DNA of 64,000 bases, from contig NZ_JABBCH010000001.1 of the NCBI RefSeq assembly GCF_012952295.1, forward strand, positions 372,001-436,000. Reading direction: 5' to 3'. The notes under the pieces are model-generated. The model was given only the letters and a program-made list of their open reading frames with translations, had not been told where the DNA came from and ran no database searches. Source of the DNA: Crystallibacter degradans. GTDB lineage: Bacteria > Actinomycetota > Actinomycetes > Actinomycetales > Micrococcaceae. The translations under genes and the position numbers were made by a program. Below, in pieces: positions 24,839-33,765 of the stretch; the stretch's first letter is position 1; every line of letters begins with the position of its first letter.

Positions 24839-26058
24839 TAGTTGCCGATCGCTTTCTGGAACCGGTTGGTGAAGTCGGTTTCCTCATCGGCGCTCAGCGA
24901 GCGGAAGACGTGGGACTTGGCCAGGCACTCGTCGCTGGGGAAGATCAGCGGATTCTCCACCAATTCCGGATCAATCTTCTCCATGGCTTCCCTGGCACCT
25001 TGAACCGGGCAAATGTAATTCACGTAGGCCGCCACCGTTGCCGCGTTCTTCGGGTCGTAGTAGAAATCCATCAGGGCTTCCGCATTCGCTTTGTGCGGCG
25101 CCCCGACGGGTACCATCAGGTTGTCCGACCACAACGTTCCGCCCGCATCGGGGAGGGCGAACTCCCACTTGTCGCCATTCTCGAAGTTCAACTGAGTGAT
25201 GTCGCCGGACCAGCACATCACGGCAAGGGCATCGCCGGAGATCAGGTCCTCCTTGTAGGAGTTGCCCTTTACCTGTCGGATCTGGCCGTCGGAGATCTGC
25301 TTCGTCAGGTCATCCAGGGCGTTCGAGAATTCGTCCGAGCCCCAGTCACCGGAGATATCAACGCCGCGCTCCAGCAGCATGAGGCCCATAGTGTCGCGCA
25401 TTTCATCCAGCACCTCCACACGGCCCTTGAGCTCCGGCTTCCACAGGTCGGCGACCGTCTTGAGTCCACCAGGCACCGCTTCCTTGTTCCAGGCGATGCC
25501 GGCAAAACCGGACTGCCAGGTCAGCGAGTTCTTCCGGCCGGGATCGAAGTCCACCTTCTTCAGGGTTGGGAGCAAGTTAGCAGCGTTCGGGATATTGGCG
25601 TGATTCAATTCCTGCGTGTAGCCCAGCCGGATCAGCCGGGCTGTCATCCAGTCCGTCAGCGTGATGACGTCCTGTCCGATATCCTGACCGGCTGCCAACT
25701 GCGCCTGGACCTTCCCGAAGTAAGTGTCATTGCCGTCAATGTCTTCGGAATAGTTCGCCGCAATACCTGTCGCGGCGGTGAAGGCTTCCAGCGAGGGGTA
25801 ATTTTGCGCCTGGTCATCGTAGTCCAGGTAGAGGGTCCAGTTGGCCCAGTTGACTTCCTTTTCCGCGGCCGAGAGATCCTCCGCCACAGCCGGTTCGCCG
25901 GCTGGACCATTCGACGTCGTGCCGGTACCGCCGGTGCCGCACGCGGCCAGCAGTCCGGCAAGGCTCAAACCGCCCGCACCCATCAGGATGTTCCGGCGGG
26001 ACAGCTGTGCGCCGACCAAGCGGCGCAGTCGGGGATCGTCGGGCAGTCGATTCGGCAT
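24838..26058 (-). CDS. potD: Spermidine/putrescine-binding lipoprotein, PotD/PotF-like
   Basis: A 406-residue extracellular binding protein. The N-terminus has a twin-arginine-like SRRNILMGAGGLSLAGLLAAC with a lipobox cysteine at about residue 40, so it is probably exported folded and lipid-anchored. The mature part reads NWANWTLYLDYDD, EAFTAATGIAANYSEDIDGNDTYFGK and GQDVITLTDWMTARLI, characteristic of spermidine/putrescine-binding proteins. It is the first gene of the uptake operon. A promoter is visible upstream (26095-26123). Ligand preference between putrescine and spermidine is not decided by what I can see. Confidence 0.92.
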   Translation of the reverse strand: MPNRLPDDPRLRRLVGAQLSRRNILMGAGGLSLAGLLAACGTGGTGTTSNGPAGEPAVAEDLSAAEKEVNWANWTLYLDYDDQAQNYPSLEAFTAATGIAANYSEDIDGNDTYFGKVQAQLAAGQDIGQDVITLTDWMTARLIRLGYTQELNHANIPNAANLLPTLKKVDFDPGRKNSLTWQSGFAGIAWNKEAVPGGLKTVADLWKPELKGRVEVLDEMRDTMGLMLLERGVDISGDWGSDEFSNALDDLTKQISDGQIRQVKGNSYKEDLISGDALAVMCWSGDITQLNFENGDKWEFALPDAGGTLWSDNLMVPVGAPHKANAEALMDFYYDPKNAATVAAYVNYICPVQGAREAMEKIDPELVENPLIFPSDECLAKSHVFRSLSADEETDFTNRFQKAIGN

Positions 26059-26094
26059 CTAAGGCTCCCTGAGGTGATGGACACTGTGACGAAG

Positions 26095-26123
26095 ATCATG
26101 CCAGACCGCGTCGAACGGGACAA
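26095..26123 (-). promoter_or_regulatory. Predicted promoter of the potDABC operon
   Basis: Reading on the minus strand, TTGTCC (26123-26118) and CATGAT (26100-26095) are separated by 17 bases. It lies 37 bases upstream of the binding-protein start. The divergent Lrp gene begins at 26298, so the 240-base gap is a two-way control region. Confidence 0.5.
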
Positions 26124-26297
26124 GGGATTCAGTTGTAAATTTTTCGTTACCCGACGGATCCCTGCTTCGGAGTCCCGTTTTCCAACTTATTTCGTAGCTC
26201 TAGGTCTTGCGCACCGGCCGACCAGCGGCTTCAATGGCATAAACATTCACGCGGCCGGTCCAACCCGGCGCATCCCCCGCCTGGAGGTGGTGATATT

Positions 26298-26810
26298 TTG
26301 ACGGCCCAGCCCGGTAGCACTGCGAACAACAACGGATCGACGCACACGGGCAGCGGGCACGCCCACGGCCCGGTAGACACGGTGTCCAAGGCCATCATCG
26401 AACAATTGCAGGAAGACGGCCGGCGCTCCTACGCTGCCATCGGCAAAGCCGTTGGACTATCGGAGGCCGCCGTCCGCCAGCGCGTGCAGAAACTGATGGA
26501 CAGCGGCATCGTCCAGATTGTCGCTGTCACGGACCCCATGCAGTTGGGGTTTTCCCGCCAAGCCATGCTGGGCATCAAGGCCAACAATGACGTGCTGAAA
26601 GTTTCGGACCAGGTGGCGGCCCTGGACAAAGTGGACTACTGCGTGGCCACCGCCGGTACCTTCGACATCCTCGCCGAGATCATCTGCGAAAACGACAACG
26701 ATCTGCTGCTGCTGGTCAACCAGATCCGCAGCATTCCCGGTGTGCTGAGCACCGAAACACTGATGTATCTGTCCCTGCGTAAGCAGGCCTACAACTGGGG
26801 AACACGATGA
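26298..26810 (+). CDS. Lrp/AsnC family transcriptional regulator
   Basis: A 170-residue regulator. After a polar 26-residue lead, the HTH reads VSKAIIEQLQEDGRRSYAAIGKAVGLSEAAVRQRVQKLMDSGIVQIVAV, which is typical of AsnC/Lrp proteins. The C-terminal RAM domain spans about 85-165. The TTG start at 26298 has a GGAGGTG site at 26283-26289. Its stop overlaps the aminotransferase start (ATGA), so the regulator and enzyme are coupled. Divergent placement against potDABC suggests that it controls both uptake and transamination of polyamines, probably with an amino acid or amine as effector (inference). Confidence 0.92.
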   Translation: MTAQPGSTANNNGSTHTGSGHAHGPVDTVSKAIIEQLQEDGRRSYAAIGKAVGLSEAAVRQRVQKLMDSGIVQIVAVTDPMQLGFSRQAMLGIKANNDVLKVSDQVAALDKVDYCVATAGTFDILAEIICENDNDLLLLVNQIRSIPGVLSTETLMYLSLRKQAYNWGTR

Positions 26811-28210
26811 CACAAACATCCACCACCCGCACCTATACAACGCCCCGCGGCACCGACCGGCAGCAGGCCGCGCGCGACCACCTCTGGATGCACATGGCAC
26901 GCCACTCCAACTTGGCCGGCGGTGGCTCGGTCCCGGTGATCAGCCGGGGCGAAGGCCACCTGATCTTCGATGACCAGGGCAACGAATACATCGACGGGCT
27001 GTCCGGCCTCTTCGTGGTCCAGGTTGGCCACGGCCGCGAAGAACTGGCCCAGGCCGCGGCCCGGCAGGCGAAGGAACTGGCCTTTATGCCGCTGTGGTCC
27101 TACGCCCACCCCGCGGCGATCGACCTCTCGGAACGCCTGGCGCACTACGCTCCGGGCGACCTGAACCGGGTCTTCTTCACCACCGGCGGCGGCGAGGCAG
27201 TGGAAACCGCGTGGAAGCTGGCCAAGCAGTACTTCAAGCTCACGGGCAAGCCGAACAAAACCAAGGTCATCTCCCGCGCCGTCGCCTACCACGGCACCCC
27301 GCAGGGTGCGCTGTCCATCACCGGCATCCCGGATATGAAGGCCCCCTTCGAACCATTGGTGCCCGGTGCCTTCCGGGTGCCGAACACGAACCAGTACCGC
27401 GCGCCGTCGGGCTTGGAAGATCCGGAGGCCTTCGGCCGCTGGGCCGCGGACCGGATCGGCGAGGCAATCGAGTTCGAAGGTCCGGACACGGTGGCCGCGG
27501 TCTTCCTGGAACCGGTGCAGAATTCCGGCGGCTGCTTTCCGCCGCCCCCAGGCTACTTCCAGCGGGTGCGCGAAATCTGCGACGAGTACGATGTCCTGCT
27601 GGTCTCGGACGAGGTCATCTGCGCGTTCGGCCGGATCGGATCGATGTTCGCGTGCGACGACTTCGGCTACGTTCCGGACATGATCACCTGCGCCAAGGGC
27701 ATGACCAGCGGGTACTCCCCCATCGGCGCCATGATCGCCTCGGACAAGCTCTTCGAACCGTTCAAGCACGGCGACACCACGTTCTACCACGGCTACACCT
27801 TCGGCGGGCACCCGGTCTCCGCCGCCGTCGCGATGGCCAACCTGGACATCTTCGAACGCGAGGGACTCAATGCCCACGTGAAGCAGAACGCCCCGGCCTT
27901 CCGCGCCACGCTCGAGAAGCTGCTGGACCTGCCGATCGTCGGAGATGTCCGCGGCGAGGGCTACTTCTACGGCATCGAACTGGTCAAAGACAAGGCCACC
28001 AAGGAGACGTTCAACGCCGAAGAATCCGAGCATCTGCTGCGCGGGTTCCTCTCCAATGCGCTGCTCGACGCCGGCCTCTACTGCCGCGCCGATGACCGCG
28101 GCGACCCCGTGGTCCAGCTCGCCCCGCCGCTGACCATCGGGCAACGGGAGTTCGACCAGATCGAGCAGATCCTGCGCTCCGTCCTGGTCGAGGGGCTGAA
28201 CCACCTCTAA
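26807..28210 (+). CDS. Class III aminotransferase, putrescine/GABA-type
   Basis: A 467-residue PLP enzyme of the omega-amino-acid:pyruvate aminotransferase group, closest in style to SpuC-like putrescine aminotransferases. Cofactor features seen are FTTGGGEAVETAWKLAKQYF, the AYHG motif in RAVAYHGTPQGALS, the aspartate of LLVSDEVICAFGRIG, and the Schiff-base lysine in ITCAKGMTSGYSPIGAMI. It would transfer an amino group from putrescine, GABA or a related amine to a keto acid. It is translationally coupled to an Lrp regulator and divergent from a putrescine importer, which is the main support for a polyamine substrate. Confidence 0.88.
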   Translation: MTQTSTTRTYTTPRGTDRQQAARDHLWMHMARHSNLAGGGSVPVISRGEGHLIFDDQGNEYIDGLSGLFVVQVGHGREELAQAAARQAKELAFMPLWSYAHPAAIDLSERLAHYAPGDLNRVFFTTGGGEAVETAWKLAKQYFKLTGKPNKTKVISRAVAYHGTPQGALSITGIPDMKAPFEPLVPGAFRVPNTNQYRAPSGLEDPEAFGRWAADRIGEAIEFEGPDTVAAVFLEPVQNSGGCFPPPPGYFQRVREICDEYDVLLVSDEVICAFGRIGSMFACDDFGYVPDMITCAKGMTSGYSPIGAMIASDKLFEPFKHGDTTFYHGYTFGGHPVSAAVAMANLDIFEREGLNAHVKQNAPAFRATLEKLLDLPIVGDVRGEGYFYGIELVKDKATKETFNAEESEHLLRGFLSNALLDAGLYCRADDRGDPVVQLAPPLTIGQREFDQIEQILRSVLVEGLNHL

Positions 28211-28218
28211 CCGCAAAT

Positions 28219-28296
28219 AACGACGGCGGTGGGCTGGCTGACGAGGACAGGTAAGCCGACCCGCGGCAACGAGTGTTGCCCGCCGCCGTCGTCGTT
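28219..28296. terminator. Long branched hairpin between convergent genes
   Basis: The outer arms AACGACGGCGG (28219-28229) and CCGCCGTCGTCGTT (28283-28296) pair; inside, GGCAAC-GAGT-GTTGCC (28265-28280) forms a small stem, and a weaker stem lies around 28230-28259. The result resembles a three-way junction at the meeting point of the aminotransferase and AAA genes. Confidence 0.6.
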
Positions 28297-28333
28297 CGCA
28301 CCTCGCAGGGGTCCGGTCAGTCGGAGGTCTTCG

Positions 28334-29736
28334 TCATTCCGCTATGTCCAACCCGTGCCGGTCTCCGCCGCTGCCGAGCAGGCTGCGGGTGAGCGCAGCG
28401 CTGTCTGCCATCAACTCATCGACGGCAGAGAGCAGGTGCTCGTCGGCCACGTCCGCTCCCGCGAGCGCCGCTGCCACAACAGCGCGGCGGACCAGTTCCT
28501 TGGCCAAAGAGGCGGTTGTCCCCGCGGTCCGTTCCGCTGTCACGCTGATGGCCTCCGCGCTGAAGGCGATTTCCCGTGCATAAAGTTCCAGCAGCGCAGC
28601 GCGTTCCTGCACTTCCGGCAGGGGAATCTCCACGGCCAGGTCTACCCGGCCCGGCCGCTGCGCCAGGGCACGCTCGAGCATGTCCACCCGGTTGGTGGTG
28701 AGGATAAACGCCACGTCCGCATCGTCGTCGAGCCCGTCCATGGCGTCCAGCACTTCGAAGAGCAGCGGCTGCGGGCCATGGCCAAAACTGCGGTCTTCGG
28801 CGATGAGATCGCAGTCTTCCAAAATGACCATCGACGGTTGTAGTGCCCGGGCCATTCTGGCCGCCTCGGCGATATAAGCGAGCGAGCCGCCGGAGAGGAT
28901 GATCGCCGTCGTTCCTTTGCTGCGGCCCAGCAGATAGCGCACCGTGTGGGTCTTGCCGGTACCGGGGGGTCCGTAGAGCAGGATGCCGCGTTTGAGGTGC
29001 TGGCCGAGCGCCTCGAGCTGCTTCCGGTGCTCGGCCATGCCGACGGCGTGGTCTGATACTTTGTCGAGCAGGCCCTCCGGCAGGATGACGTCCGCAGCCG
29101 TGAGGGAGGGTCGTTCGTGGAAGGTCACGCCGGCGCCGCTGGAGCCGTACTCATCCATGGTCAGCGAGACCACCTGGCCCTTAAGGACGCTGCGCGTCTG
29201 CAGCTGGGTGCGCAGCACGGACAGGAATTCCGCGGCGGCGCTCGGCTCGGGCGAAAGGACCTCCAGCAGCGCTGTTGGCCGGCCGAAGCGGGGGCTCGCT
29301 TCCCGCTGCAGCACGGCGAGCGGCACGCCGGAACGGGTGATCAGGCGGATCCCCAGGGCCACCACCTGACGCTGCTCGTTGGGACCGATGGCAAGGTTTG
29401 TGTAATCCGGCTGGGCGAGCGGAAACTGCGGGAACAGCTGGGCCTGCTGCAGCATGTCGCTCAGGGAAGAGTGGTGGCGCTGGTCCCCGCCGCCGATGCC
29501 GACCAGCCGCTGCTCCGGATCCTCCGCTGCCAAGTCGGCGAACAGGAGTCCACGTCCGCAAAGCGGTGTGCGGAGATTTCCTCCACGACCACCGGGACTT
29601 CATTTGCAGGCAGCCCGAGGTGCTCCGACAGCGTGTTCAGCAGCTGCTCGCCGCGGGGAAACCGCTGTTGCCGCGCCTGCGCCAACTGCACCAGCGCGGC
29701 GAAATCGTCCATGAACTTCCCCAGGCCCTCGGTCAT
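28334..29736 (-). pseudogene. AAA ATPase gene split by a one-base frameshift
   Basis: Two minus-strand frames make one AAA protein of about 467 residues. The N-terminal frame starts at ATG 29736 (MTEGLGKFMDDFAALVQLAQ) and is good up to HRFADV; the second frame takes over at LLFADLAAEDPEQRLVGIG near 29550. Joining them needs one extra G (or a -1 shift) at 29550-29553. The second part has Walker A GILLYGPPGTGKTHTVRYLL, Walker B SMVILEDCDLIAED, sensor ILTTNRVDMLERAL and arginine finger-like RPGRVDLAVEIPLP. It may be a true inactivation, a sequencing error, or a rare programmed shift; no classic slippery heptamer is seen. No partner gene gives its role. Confidence 0.75.
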
Positions 29737-29778
29737 GGCTTGACCCTACCAGCGGGACTCGCCGCGGCAAGGGCTGGC

Positions 29779-31149
29779 CTAACGCCCGGAGACTTTGTCT
29801 GCTGCTTTGGCAATGAACGACGTCGGCCCTTGCCTGCGGTTCTCCGCGCCGTCCGCGGCGTAGTACGCCTTATACATGGCCTGCACCGCGATCCAGCGCA
29901 GCGGCTCCATCTCCCAGCGCCGGACCTTGCGGTTGACCCACGGCATGGTGGTCAGCTCGCTGCCCGGCTCCAGGATCAGGTCGCGCAGGGTGCGGGCGGC
30001 GAGGTTGGTCGCCGCGACCCCGGTACCCACATAGCCGCCGGCCCAGCCGAGTCCGGTCGCCGGGTCCAGTCCTACGGTGGCCTTCCAGTCCCGTGGCACG
30101 CCGAGCACGCCGGCCCAGGCATGGTCGACGGCGGCATGCCGGGCGGCGGGGAACATGTCATGGAGGATCCCGGTCAGCAGTTCGATGGTTCGCTGTTGCG
30201 TGGCGCCGTCGGTGTCCGTTCGGGAGCCGAAGCGGTACGGCACTCCCCTGCCGCCGAGCGCGACGCGGCCGTCCGCGGTGCGCTGAGCGTACATGTAGGC
30301 GTGCGCCATGTCCCCCACGGTATCCCGGTGCTCCCAGCCGATCTCCGCCCAGACCGCCTCGGGCAACGGTTCGGTGGCGATCATCGAGGAGTTCATCGGC
30401 AGCCAGTCCCGGTGCGAGCCCTTCAGGTTCGCGGTGAAGCCTTCGGTGGCCCGGAGCACGTACTTAGCCGTGACATCTCCGTGCTCGGTGCGGGCCAGAC
30501 CCGGCGCAATCTCCGTCACGGTGGTGCCTTCGTAGAGCCGGACGCCCAACCGTTCGACGGCGGCCGCCAGTCCGCGCACGAGCTTCGCCGGGTGGATCCG
30601 GGCGCAGTGCGGCTGCCACAGCCCGCCGAGGGCACCGGCAATCTTTACCCGCTCTGCGGTCCCGCCGGCAGAGAGCAGCTCGGTCCCGGCCTCCGGCCAG
30701 AGCGCTTCCTCCGCGGCCCAGGCCCGCAGCCGTTCAAGCTGGGCGTGGTTGCGGGCCACGTTGAGTTCGCCGCCCTTGTGGAAGTCCGCATCGATCCCCT
30801 CGGATCCGGCCACGGCGATGACTTCGTCCACGGTCTCGTTGAGCAACTGCTGGAAGCGCCCGACGACGGCGCGGCCGTGGCTCTTGACGTACTGGTCCCG
30901 CCCGCCGGTGATGCTGTTGGTCAGCCAGCCGCCGTTCCGCCCCGACGCGCCGAAGCCGGCGAAGCGGCTCTCCAGCACCACCACGTCCAGCTCGGGGCGC
31001 GCCTGCTTCAGGTAGTAGGCGGTCCACAACCCGGTGTAGCCGGCGCCCACGATGGCGACGTCCGCCGTCGTGCTTTGAGCCAAGGCAGGGCGCGGGGCGG
31101 GGATGCCGTCCGCGGCGTACCAGAACGAGACGTTTCCGTTGACGGTCAT
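29779..31149 (-). CDS. FAD-dependent amine oxidoreductase (DAO family)
   Basis: A 456-residue flavoprotein of the glycine/D-amino-acid oxidase-like family, with the FAD motif DVAIVGAGYTGLWTAYYLKQ near residue 30 and the conserved FGASGRNGGWL. Near the end GLGWAGGYVGTGVAATNLAARTLRDLI completes the FAD site. It shares its layout with PuuB/OrdL-type gamma-glutamylputrescine oxidases and with the paralogue at 33762-35213. The frame runs further upstream, but ATG 31149 overlaps the TetR stop (ATGA) and gives the natural N-terminus. A secondary amine, an amino acid or a polyamine conjugate is the likely substrate. Confidence 0.87.
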   Translation of the reverse strand: MTVNGNVSFWYAADGIPAPRPALAQSTTADVAIVGAGYTGLWTAYYLKQARPELDVVVLESRFAGFGASGRNGGWLTNSITGGRDQYVKSHGRAVVGRFQQLLNETVDEVIAVAGSEGIDADFHKGGELNVARNHAQLERLRAWAAEEALWPEAGTELLSAGGTAERVKIAGALGGLWQPHCARIHPAKLVRGLAAAVERLGVRLYEGTTVTEIAPGLARTEHGDVTAKYVLRATEGFTANLKGSHRDWLPMNSSMIATEPLPEAVWAEIGWEHRDTVGDMAHAYMYAQRTADGRVALGGRGVPYRFGSRTDTDGATQQRTIELLTGILHDMFPAARHAAVDHAWAGVLGVPRDWKATVGLDPATGLGWAGGYVGTGVAATNLAARTLRDLILEPGSELTTMPWVNRKVRRWEMEPLRWIAVQAMYKAYYAADGAENRRQGPTSFIAKAADKVSGR

Positions 31150-31898
31150 GCTTGCGGTTCCCTTCGATTGGCCGGTGGGGCAGACTGCCGTGCTGCCCGT
31201 GGAACGTCCGGCCGGACGGCAACACAAGCTCGCAGCCGGGCTTCGATGCCGTCGAGCAGCAGTTCCAGCGCGAAGTCGAAGTTGTCCTCGTCGCTGATGC
31301 CGGCCATCGCCGCCGCCGAGGCCGTAGCGTTCGGAAAGCGTTCCGCCGGAGCTTGAGCATACGCTTCTGCCCACGCCCGGTTGTCCGCCTCGGACTTCCC
31401 GCCCAGCGACTTCAGGGCGGCGTCGAACCCGGTCCACGCGAGCATGAAGTCCGCGCACGCCCGGTAGGTCCGCACCGCGTCTTCCGCGCCGAAGCCGGCC
31501 TGCCGGAAGGTGGCCAGCATGGTCTCGACAAACCGCATCTCCGACTCCTGCCGGGTCACCCGCACTGCGGCGAGCGCCGCTACCTGCGGATGGGCCAGGT
31601 ACGCCCGGCGGCCGCGCACCACGAGCTCCTTGATGGTGGCCCGCCATGATGGCCCCGGTTCGAAGTCCTTCAGAGCCTCGCCGATCAGCCGGTCCGCCAG
31701 AGCCAGCAGCAACTCGTCCTTGTCCTTGAAATGCCGGTAGAGCGCCGTCGGATCCGCGCCGAGCAGCCGCCCGATGCGGCGGAAGGTCAGAGCCGAGCTG
31801 CCCTGCTCGTCGGCCAGCCGGAGGCAGGCGTCGACGATGACCTCGCGTGAGAGCCCCTTGGCACGCTCCCGCTGGATCCCGGTTTCTGCCGCCGCCAT
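31146..31898 (-). CDS. TetR/AcrR family regulator
   Basis: A 250-residue regulator. HTH: IVDACLRLADEQGSSALTFRRIGRLLGADPTALYRHFKDKDELLLALADRL, followed by a longer than average ligand domain (about 190 residues). It is translationally coupled to the downstream flavoprotein (ATGA at 31146-31149) and divergent from the amidohydrolase operon. The operator GTCAAC-N3-GTTGAC in the 127-base gap (31946-31960) probably serves both directions. Its effector would be a substrate or product of the two flanking amine-oxidising operons. Confidence 0.9.
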   Translation of the reverse strand: MAAAETGIQRERAKGLSREVIVDACLRLADEQGSSALTFRRIGRLLGADPTALYRHFKDKDELLLALADRLIGEALKDFEPGPSWRATIKELVVRGRRAYLAHPQVAALAAVRVTRQESEMRFVETMLATFRQAGFGAEDAVRTYRACADFMLAWTGFDAALKSLGGKSEADNRAWAEAYAQAPAERFPNATASAAAMAGISDEDNFDFALELLLDGIEARLRACVAVRPDVPRAARQSAPPANRREPQA

Positions 31899-31945
31899 CC
31901 CTTCACCTTTCGCCGGCTGGTTTTGACCCCACTCTAATCCGTGAA

Positions 31946-31984
31946 GTCAACACCGTTGACAATTTGGCCTGCTTTCAGTTCGAT
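31946..31984 (+). promoter_or_regulatory. Promoter of the amidohydrolase operon with overlapping operator
   Basis: TTGACA (31956-31961) and TTCGAT (31979-31984) are 17 bases apart. The palindrome GTCAAC-ACC-GTTGAC (31946-31960) covers the -35 box. The site lies between the divergent TetR gene and the amidohydrolase gene, so binding there would block the operon. Confidence 0.65.
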
Positions 31985-32025
31985 AAGAGACACCCCTCAA
32001 CAGCAGCATCAGGAAAGCAGGCATT

Positions 32026-33765
32026 GTGAGCGCAGACTGGATCTTCCACTCCGGTCGGATCTTCGACGGGCAGCGGGTCCACCCGACGGCGACGGCGGTA
32101 GCGGTCACGGACGGCCGGATCACTGCCTTAGGGACTGACGCAGAGGTGCGCGGCTCTGCCGGAACCGCCGCGGAAACGGTGGACCTGGACGGCCGCCTCC
32201 TCACGCCCGGCTTCACGGATGCCCATGTGCACGCGGTCTACGGCGGCGTCGAGCGGCTCGGCTGCGATCTCTCCAACATCTCGGGGCTGGACGCCGTCCT
32301 GGCCTGCATCGCCATCTATGCTGAATCGACGGAAAAGCCCTGGGTCACCGGCGGCGGCTGGCACAAGGCGGACTTCCCAGGCGGCTATCCCACGCGCGAG
32401 CTGCTCGACAGAATCGTGCCGGACCGGCCGGTCTACCTCATTAACGCGGACCACCACAGCGCCTGGGTCAATACCCGCGCGCTGGAACTCGCCGGGATGG
32501 ATGCGACAACGCCGGACCCAGCGGACGGGTGGATCGAACGCGGCACGGACGGCTTCCCCACCGGCACGCTGCACGAAGGCGCGATGGACCTGGTCAACAG
32601 GCTCCTGCCGCCGCTGACGGACGAGGATCTCTGCGGTGGGCTGCTCGAGGCCCAGCGCTATCTGCATTCGGTCGGTGTCACCGGCTGGCAGGAAGCGATC
32701 CTCGGCAGCTATGCAGGCTACCCGGACGCCAGCAGCGCCTACCGCACGCTGGCCGGCCGCGGCCTGCTGACCGGCAGGGCCACCGGCGCGCTCTGGGTAC
32801 CGCGCACCACCACCTCGGACAACATCGCCGAACTGGTTGCCGATTTCGAAGAACGACGCCGGGCCAACGGTGCCGCCGGATTCGTCACCACCAGCGCCAA
32901 GATCATGGTGGACGGCGTGCCCGAGAACCGCACCGCCGCGATGCTGGATCCGTACCTGCGCCCGTGCCGCTGTGGAAACGCAGGCGGCAGCGTCGGCAGC
33001 GGCGGCAGCGGCGACGGGGCCAGCCACGCCGCCGCAGACCAGGACGCGGACGGGGACGACCGGGGGCTGCTGTACCTGCCCAAGGACGTGCTGACCGACG
33101 TCGCCACCGCTCTGGATGCCGCCGGATTCGACCTGCACCTGCACGTGATCGGCGACCGCGCCGTCCGGGACGGACTGGACGCCGTCGAGCACGCACGCCG
33201 CAGCAACCCGCACACCCGCGGACGCCACCACATGGCGCACCTGCAGATCATCCACCCGGACGACATCGCCCGTTTCGCCGCCCTCGACGTGACGGTCAAC
33301 GCCCAGGCGCTCTGGGCCTGCAACGACGACCAGATGCTGGAGCTGACCGTGCCGCTTATCGGAGCGGAACGCGCGGCCTGGCAGTATCCCTTCGGCTCGC
33401 TGCTGGCTGCCGGCGCCGTCATGGCGATGGGCTCAGATTGGCCGGTGTCCACGCCCGATCCTTGGCAGGCCATCCACGTGGCAGTCAACCGCACCTACCC
33501 CGCCTACCCCGACGCGCCGCCGCTGCTGCCGGAACAGGCCGTTTCGCTGCAGACCGCTCTCTCGTCCTACACAGCCGGCTCGGCCTGGCTGAACCGCAAC
33601 GACGACGGCGGCGCGGTCGCCGTGGGCAAGCCCGCCGATCTTGTGGTGCTGAATGCGGATCCCTTCCGGCTCGACCCGGGCGAACTGCACACCGTCGGCA
33701 CGGACTTCACCATGATCGCGGGCGTGCCGGTCTACGCCCGACAGCCACAGGAGGCGAAGGCATGA
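32026..33765 (+). CDS. YtcJ-like metal-dependent amidohydrolase
   Basis: A 579-residue member of amidohydrolase family 3. Metal ligands are seen in GFTDAHVHAVYGG, in LHLHVIGDRAVRDGL, in HHMAHLQIIHPDDI and in AMGSDWPVSTPDPWQAI, as in YtcJ proteins; AKIMVDGVPENRTAAML holds the bridging-lysine region, here K in SAKIMVDG. A Gly/Ser/Asp-rich insert of about 30 residues (near 315-350) interrupts the barrel. GTG 32026 is used. It overlaps the next flavoprotein start (ATGA). In this setting it may free an amine from an N-acylated polyamine or related amide; that is inference, since YtcJ proteins rarely have known substrates. Confidence 0.85.
   Translation: MSADWIFHSGRIFDGQRVHPTATAVAVTDGRITALGTDAEVRGSAGTAAETVDLDGRLLTPGFTDAHVHAVYGGVERLGCDLSNISGLDAVLACIAIYAESTEKPWVTGGGWHKADFPGGYPTRELLDRIVPDRPVYLINADHHSAWVNTRALELAGMDATTPDPADGWIERGTDGFPTGTLHEGAMDLVNRLLPPLTDEDLCGGLLEAQRYLHSVGVTGWQEAILGSYAGYPDASSAYRTLAGRGLLTGRATGALWVPRTTTSDNIAELVADFEERRRANGAAGFVTTSAKIMVDGVPENRTAAMLDPYLRPCRCGNAGGSVGSGGSGDGASHAAADQDADGDDRGLLYLPKDVLTDVATALDAAGFDLHLHVIGDRAVRDGLDAVEHARRSNPHTRGRHHMAHLQIIHPDDIARFAALDVTVNAQALWACNDDQMLELTVPLIGAERAAWQYPFGSLLAAGAVMAMGSDWPVSTPDPWQAIHVAVNRTYPAYPDAPPLLPEQAVSLQTALSSYTAGSAWLNRNDDGGAVAVGKPADLVVLNADPFRLDPGELHTVGTDFTMIAGVPVYARQPQEAKA

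Noticed and set aside
29545-29560. Programmed -1 frameshifting in the AAA ATPase gene
   Set aside because: No X-XXY-YYZ slippery heptamer and no downstream pseudoknot was seen; a missing base is the simpler explanation.
31150-31647. N-terminal extension of the DAO flavoprotein through the TetR gene
   Set aside because: It is the out-of-frame reading of the TetR gene; ATG 31149 gives the FAD-domain N-terminus.
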